From Prorocentrum cordatum (taxonomy: Eukaryota; Sar; Dinophyceae; Prorocentrales; Prorocentraceae), in contig CAUYUJ010014262.1 in NCBI GenBank assembly GCA_963575745.1, positions 1 through 64,000 of the forward strand: a stretch of DNA of 64,000 bases. Direction: 5' to 3'. The position numbers and the translations under genes are program-made. Below the pieces are notes generated by a model. The model saw nothing but the letters and a program-made list of their open reading frames with translations, had not been told where the DNA came from and did no database searches. Within the stretch, counting starts at the first letter, position 1; each line of letters starts with the position of its first letter. Of the stretch, positions 1-11,929 are shown piece after piece.

Positions 1-620
1 CCCAAGAAGCCCCCAAGAGGCTCCCCAAGAAACCTCGAAACACATTCCAGGTACGTCTCGAAACTCTGCTGGAGCTCTCTTGAGCCATCTTGGCGCCCTC
101 TGGAGCAGTCTATCGGCTCTCTTCGACAGGGTGGAAGCCACATCTCCAAAGACCTCCTCGAGGAAATTCCTGCCTGCCCTACCACTCCCCTTGGGCACAA
201 GCGCACCACCACGCAGCCACAGTGATACGAAACGGGCCAGCGGAACGAGCGAAGCGATTGCAGTGGAGGCCAGTCCACAAGCAACCTTCCACAAGAAACC
301 CAACCCTGAGACCCCAGGACGTCCATTGATTTTTGGTGTGGGGACGTCACGCTTTCCATAGCAAAACCATCGAAACCCAAACAACCCAGGGCACCCTGGA
401 GGCAAGCAAGGTGTTTCATGGCATGGGTCTCCACTGAAAACCATCTGGCGAACCCGTCCTAATCTCTCGGAGGCCGCGGGTAGGCTGCGCTGGCACGACC
501 TTTGTTCTTGCAGAGCTCCAAAGTTCCAGAAGGGAGGGCCGGAAGATGATGGAGGAGGCAGGAGGGATCGCTCGGATCCTTCGAGGGAGTGCTGGATCAA
601 AAAACCCTCGAACCCACAGG
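1..620. other. No gene; CCAAGA remnants and repeat T
   Basis: 1-60 resembles the CCAAGACGGC array of 11.9-14.4 kb. 281-447 is repeat T, present in inverted orientation at 4040-4203. The rest shows no recognisable coding or structural signal. Confidence 0.6.
281..447 (+). repeat. Repeat T, copy 1
   Basis: About 165 bp, from CCTTCCACAAGAAACC to CATGGCATGGG, matching the reverse complement of 4040-4203 with scattered differences. Forms an inverted pair 3.6 kb apart. Confidence 0.75.
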
Positions 621-626
621 TACCAC

Positions 627-772
627 ACCCCCTCCTCCTCCTCCTCCTCCTCCTCCTCCTCCTCCTCCTTCTCCTCCTCCCCCCCCCGTCCTCCTCCTCC
701 TCCTGCTCCTCCTCCTGCTCCTCCTCCTGCTCCTCCTCCTCCTCCTCCTCCCTCCCCTGTCCTCCTCATCCT
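627..772. repeat. CTC/GAG triplet tract
   Basis: Pyrimidine-rich on the plus strand, with CTGCTC interruptions. Confidence 0.95.
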
Positions 773-869
773 CCATTCCTTCTCCTTATAGATAACTCCT
801 CCCTGTCGCACCCCTAGGCTAGTTCTTAAGGCGGGCCGGGCGTTTCGCTTGAGACTTCCTCACCACTTA

Positions 870-1330
870 TGACTCTGAAGCTTGAAAAGTGGCAACAATT
901 CCACAGATGGAGGGCGGATTGTTTTCAACATGTGGCTCTCGCTTTATCGCCGCGCACATTCGTTTTTTAACATTTGCAAGAGTTTCACGGAGTGAGGGCG
1001 GGTGGTTCTCAAAATGTGTCTCTCGCCTTAGCGCCGCGCGCTCGCTCTAAATATTTCCAAGGGTTTCACGGATTGAGGGCGGGTGGTTTTTGAAACTGTG
1101 TCTCTCGCCTTAGCGCTGCGCAAATTCGTTCTACACGTTTGCCTGAGCTTCGCGGATTGAGGGCGGGTGGTTCTCAAAATGTGGCTCTCACCTTAGCGCC
1201 GCGCACATGTGTCTTAAACGTTTGCAAGAGTTTCACGGATTGAGGGCGGTTCCTTCTCAAAATGCGGTTCTCGCCTTAGCGCCACGCACAATCATTTTCA
1301 AACTTTGCAAGAGTTTCACGGGTTCCCAGG
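870..1330 (+). repeat. Tandem repeat, ~83-bp unit, five copies
   Basis: GAGGGCGG recurs at 910, 994, 1075, 1159 and 1242 (spacing 84, 81, 84, 83). Each unit holds TTTCACGGATTGAGGGCGGG, then TCTCGCCTTAGCGCCGCGC. Confidence 0.92.
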
Positions 1331-1646
1331 ATCAACGTACCAGAAATGGCGTTTTGGAAGGATTCATCACTATGCGGGCGCAACAATTATGTCGACTCCC
1401 TGTGTTGAAGTCCCAAGAGCGGCGCTCTGGCACGATTCTGGATTGTCAAGACGCAGCAGTCAGGTTGATGCGTGGCGTTGAAATCCAGAGAACGATGTTT
1501 TGGTATGCTTCAGGATCTTCAAACGGTTTTCTTCCAACGAGGCAGTTCCCTCAATGGAAATGAACCGTTGTGGGGATCTGTGAAGAGGGAGCTTGGAGGG
1601 AGGGTTAATACCAACATCGTTGATGACTCTTGGTTTTGCACTGCTC

Positions 1647-3195
1647 CCCCTCCTCCTCCTCCTCCTCCTCCTCCTCCCCCTCCTCCCCTGCCCCCTGCCC
1701 CCTCCCCCTCCTCCTCCTCCTCCTCCTCCTCCTCCTCCTCCTCCTCCTCCTCCTCCTCCTCCTCCTCTTCCACAATGACACAATGTGAATACTACTCTCC
1801 TCTCTCCCCTGATGACGTCATCAAAGAATATCCAGCCCCCCCTCCGCTTATTCATTTTTACACCGGATTCACTGGACATGGTTTTCGCGTTTTCTTTGTT
1901 GCTCCCGCTGAAGCGCTGGCCCCATGTCTGCGCCTCTGGTTGTTTCAAATCGTGCTCCCGCTGCAGCGCGCGTTTTCGGTCCTTCCAGATAGGCCCCAAA
2001 GCTAGAAAATGCTCCCGAAAAAAACATCAGAAGTGATTACACATTCGGTGTCGGCCTGTTGATTTCTCGGACCGCAGAAGCCCCCTCCCCCCACACTTTG
2101 AGGCGTCGTCGCTTTCAAGAAATATTGAGCGGGAGCCCCGATTCTGCTTTGATAAGGCGATGTTGCGAGCAGAGCCAGCGGGTGCTCTTCATCAGCACCG
2201 CCTTGTGTAGAGTTTTCCGGGGAGCCCAAGGAGCTAGACATGGAACCAAGACTCCAGACCCGCCCAAACCTCTCGAATATGATCCATTTGCCCTCCAAGC
2301 AACCCGGCGCCATGCCATGACATGCTGTGCGGTGTTGCGTTCTGCGCCGCTGTGTGATGCCATGCTTTGCGTTGCAATGCTTTGTGCTGCAATGCTTCCC
2401 TGTGCAATGCCACGCCATGCTATGGCATGCTACGTTCTTCTGTGCTCTCTACGCCATGTCATGCCGTGCTCTACCATGTATCGCGTACCTTCTCGCGATC
2501 ATTGCCCTGCTCGACATTAGAGAAGATATATATGCCATGAGATGGGGGGAGGAATAGAAGGTCAGATATGACGCGACCGCACCTAGCTTGCCCTCCTCCC
2601 CTTCCTCCTCCTCCTCCTCCTCCTCCTCCTCCTCCACAATGCGACAATCTGCATACTACTCTCCTCTCTCCCCAGACTCTGTCCGGAAAGTCTCCCGTTT
2701 TCCACGCGTTCTATTTTTTACACACGGGGTTTCATTATTTGTTTCTGTTTCCCATGTCTTTTTAATCCGATCGTTTCCGGTTCTTCCAAATTCGTGCTCC
2801 CGCTGCACCGCCGCCCTCATTTCAGAGCTTCGGTCGTTCAAAATCGTGCTCCCGCTGCTGCGCTGGCCTCGTTCCCGCGCCTCCGCGTGTTCCACATCGT
2901 GTTGCTATGCTTTGTGATGCAATGCTTCACTATTCAATGTCACGCCATGCTATGCTCTGCAGTGCTTTTCTGCGCCATGCTTTGTTTTCCATCCTTCGCG
3001 AATCCTCTTGGGATCATTGCCCTGCTCGGCATCCAACTGTGCGAATAGATCGGAAAAAGGGATGGGAGGGAGGGGTAGGACCACAGATGTGAAGCCAGCG
3101 CGCCTAGCTTGTCCCTTCTCCTCCTCCTCCTCCTCCTCATTTCCTCCTCATTTCCTCCTCCTCCTCCTCCTCCTCCTCCTCCTCCTCCTCCCCCG
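1647..3195 (+). repeat. Composite repeat: CTC tract, unique block, CATGC array, repeated twice
   Basis: Unit 1 runs about 1647-2585, unit 2 about 2590-3110. Each has CTC triplets, then CACAATG...TACTACTCTCCTCTCTCCCC, a GTGCTCCCGCTGC block, a CATGC/AATGC array (2305-2470; 2905-2995), GATCATTGCCCTGCTCG, and GCCTAGCTTG before the next CTC tract (3117-3192). An inverted third unit lies at 17890-18530. Confidence 0.82.
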
Positions 3196-3460
3196 CCCGA
3201 CGCCGCCTCGAAGAGCTGGACCTCCCCCGGCCCGTAGTCCAGGGCGCCGAGGGCCCACACCGTGCTCGGCGGCGGCGGCGGCGCGCCGCCGTGGCCGCCG
3301 CCGCCGCGGCCGCCGCCGCCGCGGCCGCCTCGCCGCCGTCGCCGCCGCGGCCGCCGCCGCCGTCGCCGCGGCGGCCGTCCACGCCGCGCCCGTCGCCGCC
3401 CGCCGTCGCCGTCGCCGCGGCCGTCGCTGGCCATCGCTCGGACGTCCCTTCCCTGTGCTC
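3117..3460. repeat. CTC tract then GCC/CGC-rich triplet tract
   Basis: 3117-3192 is CTC; 3255-3430 is a GCC/CGC triplet mix. Open in several frames (poly-Ala/Arg), which is composition and not evidence of a gene. Confidence 0.85.
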
Positions 3461-4039
3461 TATTCGTTCTCGGGCGTGGCTTTTTCGCCAGATGATCCAG
3501 GATGCTCCTCACTGGTCCTCGCCGAAGGAGAAGTGCACGCGTCCGAGCGATGCCGGGGTCGTCCACGCCGTGCCCCGCGTCGGCGCTGGTGCCTTCGCGG
3601 CCGCCGGCGTCGTCCTCGCGGCCGCCAGCGCCGGCGCCATCGCCGCCGCCGCCGTCCCCGAGGAGACCCCGGGGCCCGGGCCTCCGGGCGCCCCGCGGGC
3701 GCCCCGCGGGGAGGGCACGGAGTGCAGTGGAGTGCAGTGAAGGCTTTTTTTTGTGCCCGGACAGAACGCCTGGGCGACACAACCCGAAGGGAGGTGCCTA
3801 AGGTGCCTATTCGCATGCAGTCGGACCTCGCAACACGAACGGCGGCACGGACCCGCCCCAGGCGTTATCCGCGCCGGATTGCAGTGAAGGCCCCCCAGAG
3901 GCCCCGAGAGACCCCAAGATATATTCAGACTCGTTTCTAAGAAGCCCCCGAGCGGCTTGCCAAAAGATCCCCACAGGCATTCTGGCGGCCTCTGGCCCAC
4001 AACCTAGGCGCGGATGTGGGCGCTCTGGAATACAGTACA

Positions 4040-4203
4040 ATGGGAACCCATGCCAAGAAACACCCTGCTTGCCTCCAGGGTGCCCTGGGTTTCTTGGGTT
4101 TCCATTATTTTGCAATGGAAAACGTGACGCTCCCACGCGAAAAATGAATGGGCGTCCCGGGGTCTCAGGGTTGGGTTTCTTGTGGAAGGTTGTTTCTGGT
4201 CGG
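4040..4203 (-). repeat. Repeat T, copy 2
   Basis: Inverted relative to 281-447; includes CACCCTGCTTGCCTCCAGGG and ends TTTCTTGTGGAAGG. Confidence 0.75.
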
Positions 4204-4497
4204 GTCCCTACTGTACCCCAGCGGCCGCCCTTCCCCGCAAGCATCCGCCTATACTGGGGAGCGCTGTCCTGGGCGCTGCCCGGAAGCTGCCTGGGCGCTG
4301 CCACAAGCCTAGCAAGCGCTGCCCAAGGTCTCCAGTTCGGAAACCAAGAAAGGCGACGCGGCGATGCTCAATATCAAGGGCACTCATGTCATGACCGACA
4401 ACTGCCGCTTCGAGCACGAACTCGTCGACATGTGCGGGATCTCACGCTTCTCCAAGACGGCAAGACGAACCTAGAAGAAGACAACAAAACATATAAG

Positions 4498-4648
4498 CAT
4501 AAACTGTTGGCGCTCCAGGCGGATTTCTTGGATTCGCGCTGGACCCCCCTCCCTGGCGCGCGGAGCGCGCCAATGGCGGCGCTGGAGGCGCCGCCAGGGG
4601 GCCCAGGCGCGGATCCAAGAAATCCGCGCGGAGCGCCAACAAATTATG
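4498..4648. mobile_element. Hairpin element family B
   Basis: Long imperfect inverted repeat: GTTGGCGCTCC...GATTTCTTGGAT on the left, ATCCAAGAAATCCGCGCGG...AGCGCCAAC on the right, GC-rich centre with GGCGCGCGGAGCGCGCC. No coding capacity. Confidence 0.85.
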
Positions 4649-4862
4649 TTTACGTGTTTGTTTCTTTCTTCTTCGAGTCATGAATCTCACGCTTGCCGGG
4701 CTGGCCGCGGGCCCCGGCAGAGCGCTGCCCAGGGGCTGCCTCTGGGCGCTGCCCGCGAGCCCGACCAATGAGCGCTGCCGCGGCACTCACTGCCCGTCGG
4801 CTGCCCAGAGGCGCTGCGCCGACTCCACCCCCCGCCTGGACGGTCTCCCCCGGGGCCGTAGC

Positions 4863-5062
4863 CTTCCCGAGGAGGGGGAGGAGCAGGAGGAGGACGGGGA
4901 GGATGGGCGAGGAGGGAGGAGGAGGAGGAGGAGGAAGAGGAGGAGGAGGAGGAGGAGGAGGAGCAGGAGGAGGAGGAGCAGGAGGAGGAGGAGCAGGAAT
5001 GGGAGGAGGGAGGGGAGGAGGAGGAGGAGGAGGAGAGAGGAGCAGGAGGAGGATGAGAGAGG
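4863..5062. repeat. GGA triplet tract
   Basis: Purine-rich on the plus strand with AGCAGG interruptions. Confidence 0.95.
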
Positions 5063-5838
5063 AGGACAGGTCGCCCAAGCCCTTCGGAGAACCCCCCCCC
5101 ACGAGGGGACGGAGCGCCTGAGCTGTGGCGCAAACGCCGCTGCGACGAGGACGCGCTGAGACATCCGCGGGCATGGATCGTTCGGCCGCTGGCTTCCCTC
5201 TCTTGATTGCGGACGGATGGTGGCGGTCGTCGGGCCCTGGGGCAATCAAAAGCGGCTCCCGGGCGCACGGCCAAGACATCCGTGGGTACGGCTCTTTCGA
5301 CCGCCGGTTCCCCTGTCGGCTTCGGACTGCCGGGGACGGTCACCGGGCCGGCTACACGCGAGAGCGACCCCGGGCAAGAGTGACCCTTGGTGCGCGGCTA
5401 CACGGGGGACGTGGGGTGACCAGACCTGGGCGCGCAAGCCGCTGCTACCGCATCGAGTTTGGAGATCGGGGGACCCCATTGGGCCCGCACCAAAGGTCAC
5501 TCTGGCGAACGGCCACTCCTATGTGTAATCGAGCTAAGGCATCCAAGGGCATGAATCTTTCCACCGCCGGTTTTTCTGGATTTCGGACTAATGGGAACAT
5601 ACTAACATCCTTCAAGAACATGAGACCCTCCGTCGGCCAACACAAACATAACATGCAAGGCCCCCCCCCCACCCAGGATGCACAAGAGCAACCAACAAGC
5701 ATGAAGAACACTAGGGTACCCCCTCCTCGGACGACCTCGATCTTATTATACCTTGGTGCGGCTATATAATTATTTCGACCCCCGGATTTCTCTTGATGTC
5801 GGACTGATGGGTATGGTCATCGGGCCCTGGGGCTATCC

Positions 5839-6350
5839 TTAAGTCGGGCATGCCCTCCTACAGGGGGATTCTGGACGAAGAATAACAAATAATCGACACA
5901 CGTACTCAAGCTTGGTCAACAAATGCAAGAAAACATTATCCCCAAACTGTTTTTTTTCCCTACCTAGGCTCTGCCTAGAAGGGTTCTTATTCTGTTGGCT
6001 TAAAGGGGCCGGGGAGTGGAAAGCGCCCCGGGCGGTTCCCCCAGTCCCCTGGAAGCCAAGCAAAAGCAACAGCAAAGATAAAAGCAAACGCGCGGTTCCC
6101 CAATTGCGCTCCCTGGGTGCCAAGCAAAAGCAAACGCAAAGGCAACAGTGAAGGCAAAAGCGAAGGCAAAGCAAAAGCAAAGCATAACATAGCATAGCAT
6201 GGCATAGCATAGCGCAGCATGCCATAGCGCAGCATAGCATAGCATAGCCTAGCCTAGCCAAGCATAGCATTGCGCAGCATAGCATAGCATAGCATAGCAT
6301 AGCATGGCATGGCATAGCATAGCGCCGCACAGCATCCACTATTGCTGCTG

Positions 6351-6387
<37 letters not shown>

Positions 6388-6520
6388 CACATATATGTAC
6401 TTATATGTGTGTGCGCACGTATGTTGCTTTCCTGGAGGCTCCAACTCCTAGGTAGGGTCGCACTGGGATAATTTGACTATTTCTGAATATTCCTCTGGTA
6501 AAGGGACAGGCACGACTTAA
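5839..6520. mobile_element. Family A element, expanded copy (682 bp)
   Basis: Left end TTAAGTCGGGCATGCCCTCC, right end AGGGACAGGCACGACTTAA. GGGGCTAT flanks both sides as a target duplication. Inside are a pentanucleotide AGCAT array (6178-6335) and an AT run (6349-6395), making it over four times the usual ~155 bp. Confidence 0.75.
6178..6335. repeat. AGCAT pentanucleotide array
   Basis: About thirty AGCAT/GGCAT/AGCGC units; related to the CATGC arrays at 2.3, 2.9 and 18.1 kb. Confidence 0.92.
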
Positions 6521-6540
6521 CCTTGGGGCTATAATCGGGA

Positions 6541-6715
6541 GGGGCCAAGAGGGGGGTGTCCAAGAGGGGGGGGTGCAAATCATGACTGGCGGCACGTGCG
6601 CGGCCCAGCGGGGGGGCCTGGGACGTAATGAAATAAGAAGAGGCGCCATGAAATCTGAGGAAAAATCATGGCCCGCGCCATGAAATCCACCCCCTCCTAG
6701 TCATCCCCCCCCTCT
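6541..6715 (+). repeat. Dispersed repeat J, copy 1
   Basis: GGTGCAAATCATGACTGGCG through GAAATAAGAAGAGGCGCCAT to CCCCCTCCTAGTCATC. Other copies: 37410-37600 and 41645-41850. Confidence 0.78.
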
Positions 6716-7056
6716 TCTCCGCTCCCGATATAAGAAGCGGCTCTGGGGCGAACGGCCACACACATCCGCGGAGCGGTCAGACTCCCACTGAGGCCGCGCA
6801 CGGCGCATGCATCGGGCTGGCAGACTCTCGGACCAGCGCCGTAATGAAATAAGAAGCGGCGCCATGAAATCTGAGGAAAAATCAGGGCCCGCGCCATGAA
6901 ATCCACCCCCTCCTAGTCATCCCCCCCCTCTTCTCCGCTCCCGATATAAGAAGCGGCTCTGGGGCGAACGGCCACACACATCCGCGGAGCGGTCAGACTC
7001 CCACTGAGGCCGCGCACGGCGCATGCATCGGGCTGGCAGACTCTCGGACCAGCGCC
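6625..7056 (+). repeat. Near-identical 216-bp tandem duplication
   Basis: 6625-6840 and 6841-7056 match almost base for base (GTAATGAAATAAGAAG to GACCAGCGCC). It partly overlaps repeat J. The near-identity implies a recent event or an assembly artefact. Confidence 0.93.
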
Positions 7057-7201
7057 GCCGCGCGCCAAACTTAGGTTGGGCCCGTCCCGCTGCACGGGGC
7101 CTTTGGGCGAAGAGCGCAAAATACCTAAGACAGATCCCAAACATATCCAAAAGTAGTCCACACATCGTCCCCATACTTAGGGGACCAAGGAGTGACACAA
7201 A

Positions 7202-7352
7202 CATAAAAACTCGGAGGTCCGCGCGGATTTCTCGGATCGGCGCTGGGGCCCCCCGGCGGCGCCTCCGGCGCCGCCCTTGGCGCGCTCCGCGCGCCAGGGA
7301 GGGGGGTCCAGCGCCGATCCGAGAAATCTGTGCGGACCTCCGAGTTTTTATG
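7202..7352. mobile_element. Hairpin element family B, best-preserved copy
   Basis: CATAAAAACTCGGAGGTCCG at the left is complementary to CGGACCTCCGAGTTTTTATG at the right. The arms extend about 60 bp inward. Confidence 0.88.
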
Positions 7353-7399
7353 TTTATGCCACTTTTTGGTCCCTTAATACTATCGCTTGGCTATCTTGG

Positions 7400-7438
7400 A
7401 ATCTTCCTCCCGTAGAGAGGGACAGGCCCGCCTTCACG
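7400..7438. mobile_element. Family A right-end remnant
   Basis: GTAGAGAGGGACAGGCCCGC only; the left end is absent. Confidence 0.6.
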
Positions 7439-7609
7439 CCGAACCTGTGCGCGCGGGCGGCGCTGCGCGCTCGCCGGGCCACCCGGCTGGACGGAGCGCG
7501 CGGCGGAGGCGCCCGCAAAGCCTTGGACCGTTTCCCTCCGCCCCGGCGCGGGGGTCTGGGGAGCCTCTGGCGCAGGCGCTGCCCCTCGTGTCTTTGCTGC
7601 CGGTTCCGT

Positions 7610-8057
7610 GCTGCCGTGTCTTTGCCGGGTCCGTCCCTGATTTTTTTGTTTTTGTTTTCGTTTTTTGTTTTTGATGGTTCCTCCCTGGCTCTGGTTCCGG
7701 TTCCGATCCAGGAACGGTTTTTGTTTGCCGTTTCTAGCGGCGTTTTTTGGGGTTCTATTGGTAAAGAAGATCAGTATAATCATGCTTATCATTCTTAGTA
7801 TTAGTCTTATTCTTCTTAGTCTTATTATTTATTTATTTATTATGATTATGATTATTATTATTACTATTATTACCATTATTATTATTCGTATTCTTATTAT
7901 TATTCTTATTATTATTCTTATTATTCGTATTCCTATAATTCATCAAACATGTATATATATACATATATATATATGCACATATGTACCGCTTCCATTGTCA
8001 AGAGACACTTCTTCGAAAACAGTGAAAAAACGACCCTGCCGTTTCCGGGGCCCACTG
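7610..8057. mobile_element. Family F element, interrupted copy
   Basis: Right end GACCCTGCCGTTTCCGGGG then CCCACTG (8027-8057); interior T-rich GGTTCCGGTTCCGATCC resembles 56300-56400. An ATT-triplet stretch (7787-7935) and an AT run interrupt it. The left end is not found. Confidence 0.55.
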
Positions 8058-8059
8058 CG

Positions 8060-8600
8060 GTCTTGCGCAAGAGACGGGGCTGGTACACTCCGTTTCCATG
8101 AAACGTTTCCGCCGGCTCCCGGAGGTCTCCTCGCCTCGGAGTGCTCTCCAGCGGCTGCGCCTCGCCGAGAGCGTTCCGGGGGGGCCAGAGTCGTCCCGAG
8201 CGGCCGCCAGAGGCTCGACCTATGACCCGAAGACCGACCAATTGAGCGACGAAAAGCGTCGTGTCTTACGCGAGGTGAGATGGCGACCTTACGCCGCGGC
8301 TTATGCGGGCTGCCAGCGTGGCACGCTACATTGGCGAAGAGGGCGCTTGCGCGCGACCTTACGCGGGAAGCTTACGCGCGAGTGTCGGCGCAGTCGAGCC
8401 CGCGTTTTATTTGGCGACGCTCAAGTGAGGCAGGATGCGCTCAGCGTGCTACCACACGGGGCCGTGAATACGGTGAGGGCATCGGATGAAAAAGGAACCC
8501 TAGGATAAGGAGCCCAGAGTCTGGAAGTCGGCCGATCACCCGTTGACGCTTGGCCGCGGACATCACCGCCGCCCTCATCGGATAAGGAATGCCCCAGGGC
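8060..8600. other. No gene recognised; holds repeats G-like and P
   Basis: 8140-8225 resembles 25215-25315 and 15297-15370 (CAGCNGCTGCGCCTCGCCGA). 8240-8440 is repeat P. Confidence 0.5.
8240..8440 (+). repeat. Dispersed repeat P, copy 1
   Basis: GGGCTGCCAGCGTGGCACGC and GCGCGCGACCTTACGCGGG. Other copies: about 16255-16375, 26740-26870, 53590-53750. Confidence 0.65.
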
Positions 8601-8620
8601 CTGAAGCCTCCTGGGCACAC

Positions 8621-8762
8621 TCCCTCCTCCTCCTCCTCCTCCTCCTCCTCCTTCTCCTCCTCCTCCTCCTCCTCCTCCTCCTCCTCCTCCTCCTCCTCCT
8701 CCTCCTCCTCCTCCCTCCCCTTCCTCATCCTCCTCCCTCCTTCTCTTCCTCCTCCTCCTGAG
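8621..8762. repeat. CTC triplet tract
   Basis: Nearly pure CTC on the plus strand. Confidence 0.95.
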
Positions 8763-8764
8763 GG

Positions 8765-9920
8765 GCTCTTCTGGCCACGCTTGCCAACCTGGGTCTCACG
8801 AGCGGCCCTGGCACCAGGGGCCCTCCTGAGCCCCAAAGCGGTCCGTGCTTCGTCTTGACTGTAGTGGAGCTGCGGGTGCGGAGCAGGAGGGCGAGGGCGG
8901 GGAGGATGTGGCAGGGGAGGGGGCGAAGGAGGATTAACACATGGAGGAGGATGGGGACGCGGAAGAGAAAGAGGAGAGGATGCGGGCAGGCGAACCCACC
9001 TGGATATCTGGTGCGGCGTCATGGTGGCCTCCCTGCCCTCTCATGAGCAAATTGCGACAATACATTCCACGCTTCTCTAAACGTCTGTCTTCGCCCTCGA
9101 CTCTGGTTCCCTCACGTTCCGCGTGCCGTCGTGCTTGTCCCTCTCTTTGACGATGCGCCTCCGCTTGCACAAGCCGGCGGGATGGCGCCATCCTGGTGCT
9201 TACGTGCTCCACCCGCGCACCTCCGAAGCACAGTCGTGCTGCTGAAATGAGGAATCTTAGATGAGGAACAAGGCCCCTTCGTGGCAACATGCGAGCCCGG
9301 AAGCACGAGGAGGGCTACAACAACAACCGCGGCAAGACTCAAGGAGCAGCGAGCCCCTCCCGAGCCCCGAGCGGTCCTCGTTTCGGCGCCTGGGCTGCAG
9401 TGTGCAAGCGATCGTGGCCCTGGGGGCACCGATGCGGCTCCTGGGTGCTCTGCGGAGGACAGCGGCCCAGCGTGCGCAGGTCCGCTGTGATGCACTGCGC
9501 TGCCCCCGCGGAGGCCTCGGCCTCCCGAGGCCCCTGGCACGCCTCGGGAGGCCCAGGCACAGGTGCCCAGAGCTGCCGGAAGCCTCGAACTTCGATCCCC
9601 GCGTCGGGTCGGGTGCTGCCAGAGGCGCCCGTGGTCCAGAGTGCGGCGGCGCGGCGAGGGGGGAAGTCAGAGGGGGCAGGGCTTCTCAGGAGGTGGCGGG
9701 GCTTCTCGAAGCCCCCTGGCCTTCTGCGAGGCCCTCCGTGACCAGGAGGCGAGAGGCCTTCCGAGTCCTCTGAGAAGACCTGCCCCCTCTTCTCTCCCCT
9801 GGGCGCGCCGCCAATAATTTTAGATCATCCTGGGTCTCGGGTTCAGAGGTCCCCCCCCCCACCCCCAGATGGAATGGGTCCAGGGTTCCACAGGCCCCCC
9901 CCCCAGATGGGATGGGGGTG
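8765..9920. other. No gene recognised
   Basis: GC-rich. A ~70-bp segment at 9565-9635 recurs at 10507-10575 (GATCCCCGCGTCGGGTCGGG against GATCCCCGCTTCGGGTCGGG). Open frames overlap on both strands, which indicates composition and not coding. Confidence 0.55.
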
Positions 9921-9925
9921 ACGAC

Positions 9926-10310
<385 letters not shown>

Positions 10311-10689
10311 GCCGACAAGCCACCCAGTACCCACAGGGGGAGGGGGTGGGCACCGGCACCCACCACCACGCCACGCCCACAAGGCCACGACCAGGGGGGG
10401 GGATCCCATTCGCGAGGCCTCCGCGATGCTCACGGGCGTACCCATCCAGCGCGGGGTGGGGGGTGGGGGCGATCCCATTAGCATTGGGGGCGGGTGGAGC
10501 CATGGATCATGAGTGCCCAGAGCTGTCAGAAACCTCGGCCTCCGATCCCCGCTTCGGGTCGGGTGTTGCCAAATGTGTCCCCGGCTCAAGGTGTCCCCAG
10601 GCTGGAGTCCTGTTAGGGCCCTGGCTGCATTATCTGAGGGACCTCTTGGGCCGTCTTGGGGATATCTCAACGTAATGAGGGGGCTTGGG

Positions 10690-10726
<37 letters not shown>
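10690..10726 (+). repeat. GT dinucleotide repeat
   Basis: About 17 GT units. Confidence 0.95.
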
Positions 10727-10963
10727 GGAGTTCGCTTGGGCCGCTTTCGAACCACATTTGGCCATCTTGGCGTCATGTGGAGCGCTCCCCGAGGCCCTGG
10801 GGCCCTGGGATGGGGCATTCAAACGCGGGGACCCCGGATTATATCTGGAGGCTCTTGGTGTTGCGCTGGGACCACCGTAGAGGCGCACTCGGGCTTGCCA
10901 GTGCTTGCAGGCGGTCCTGGAGTACTGTCTCGAAGGGCCAGGGCGGGGCCTGGGAGGGAGAGG

Positions 10964-11345
10964 AGGAGGAGGAGGAGGAGGAGGAGGAGGAAGAGGAGGA
11001 GAAGGAGGAGAGGGAGGAGGAGGAGGAGGAGGAGGAGGAGGAGGAGGAGGAGGAGGAAGAAGAAGAAGAAGAAGAAGAAAAAAAAAGAAGAATGAGAGAA
11101 GAAGAAAAATAAGAAGAATAATAATAAGAAGAGTAATAAGAATAATAATAAGAAGAAGAATAATAGAAGAATAATAATAAGAATAATAATAATAAGAAAA
11201 ATAATAATAATAAGAAGGAAGGGGGAGAGCGGAGGAGGAAGGAGAGAGGAGGTGGAGGAGGAGGAGGAGGACGAGGAAGATGAGGAGGAGGAAGAGGAGG
11301 AGGAGGAGGAGGAGGAAGAGGAGAGGAGGAGGAGGAGCAGCAGCA
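10964..11345 (+). repeat. GGA, then AAG/AAT, then GGA arrays
   Basis: GGA 10964-11056, AAG and AATA-rich 11056-11215, GGA 11216-11345. Purine-rich throughout on the plus strand. Confidence 0.95.
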
Positions 11346-11929
11346 GGAGGCCCCCGCCCAAAGCCGCCCCCCGGGGGCGCTGCCGTCTCTCGGCTCGCCG
11401 CCTCGGCGAGGCGGGGCAGCAGCCGCTTCATCTCCTCGGGCCGGGAGCGCGGCAGCACGGGCCGAGTACTCCAAATCCCTCATTCATCGCCCCCCGTGTT
11501 CGGTTTTTTTGGCGCCTTTTTGGTAACTGGGGGGGTCCGGTTTATTAGGGCGCTTTCTCTGGATTGGGGCTTGGAGGGTCCGGTTTATCAAGGCGCCCTG
11601 CCGGAGAAGGGGTCCGGAATATTAGGTCGCATTAGGAGGGGGCCCAGCTTTCTAGGGGGGTCCGACCCTCTGCGCGGCCTTCACGCAGAGGGTCGGCCTA
11701 AGATCCCTTTTGCCCCCAGCACCCCTCGGAACCCTCTAGGGAAGGGTCCTGGCCCACAGCCCAGACACGGTGGCGGGATCGGCCAACGCCCACGAAATCC
11801 GCCGCCCCCTGTGGATTCATCGCAGGGGTGCCTGGCGTGCTAGACCCTTTCGGTATTGGTTTTAATTCTTTTTCCATAAGAACACACCCTGGGGCTTCGG
11901 CCCGTCCCGCCGGCCACCCGAAATGTTGC

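Noticed and set aside
78-100. CTTGAGCCATCTTGGC resembling a reversed dinoflagellate spliced leader
   Set aside because: Only partly matches and is better explained as a variant of the CCAAGATGGC repeat, as at 10760 and 16695.
2300-2480. Cys/Met/Ala-rich short frames (CAMLC-like)
   Set aside because: Product of the CATGC/AATGC array.
5839-6520. piggyBac-type element because of TTAA ends
   Set aside because: Other copies start TTAGG, TTACG or CTGAGG and have 8-9 bp duplications, so TTAA is part of the terminus and not the target.
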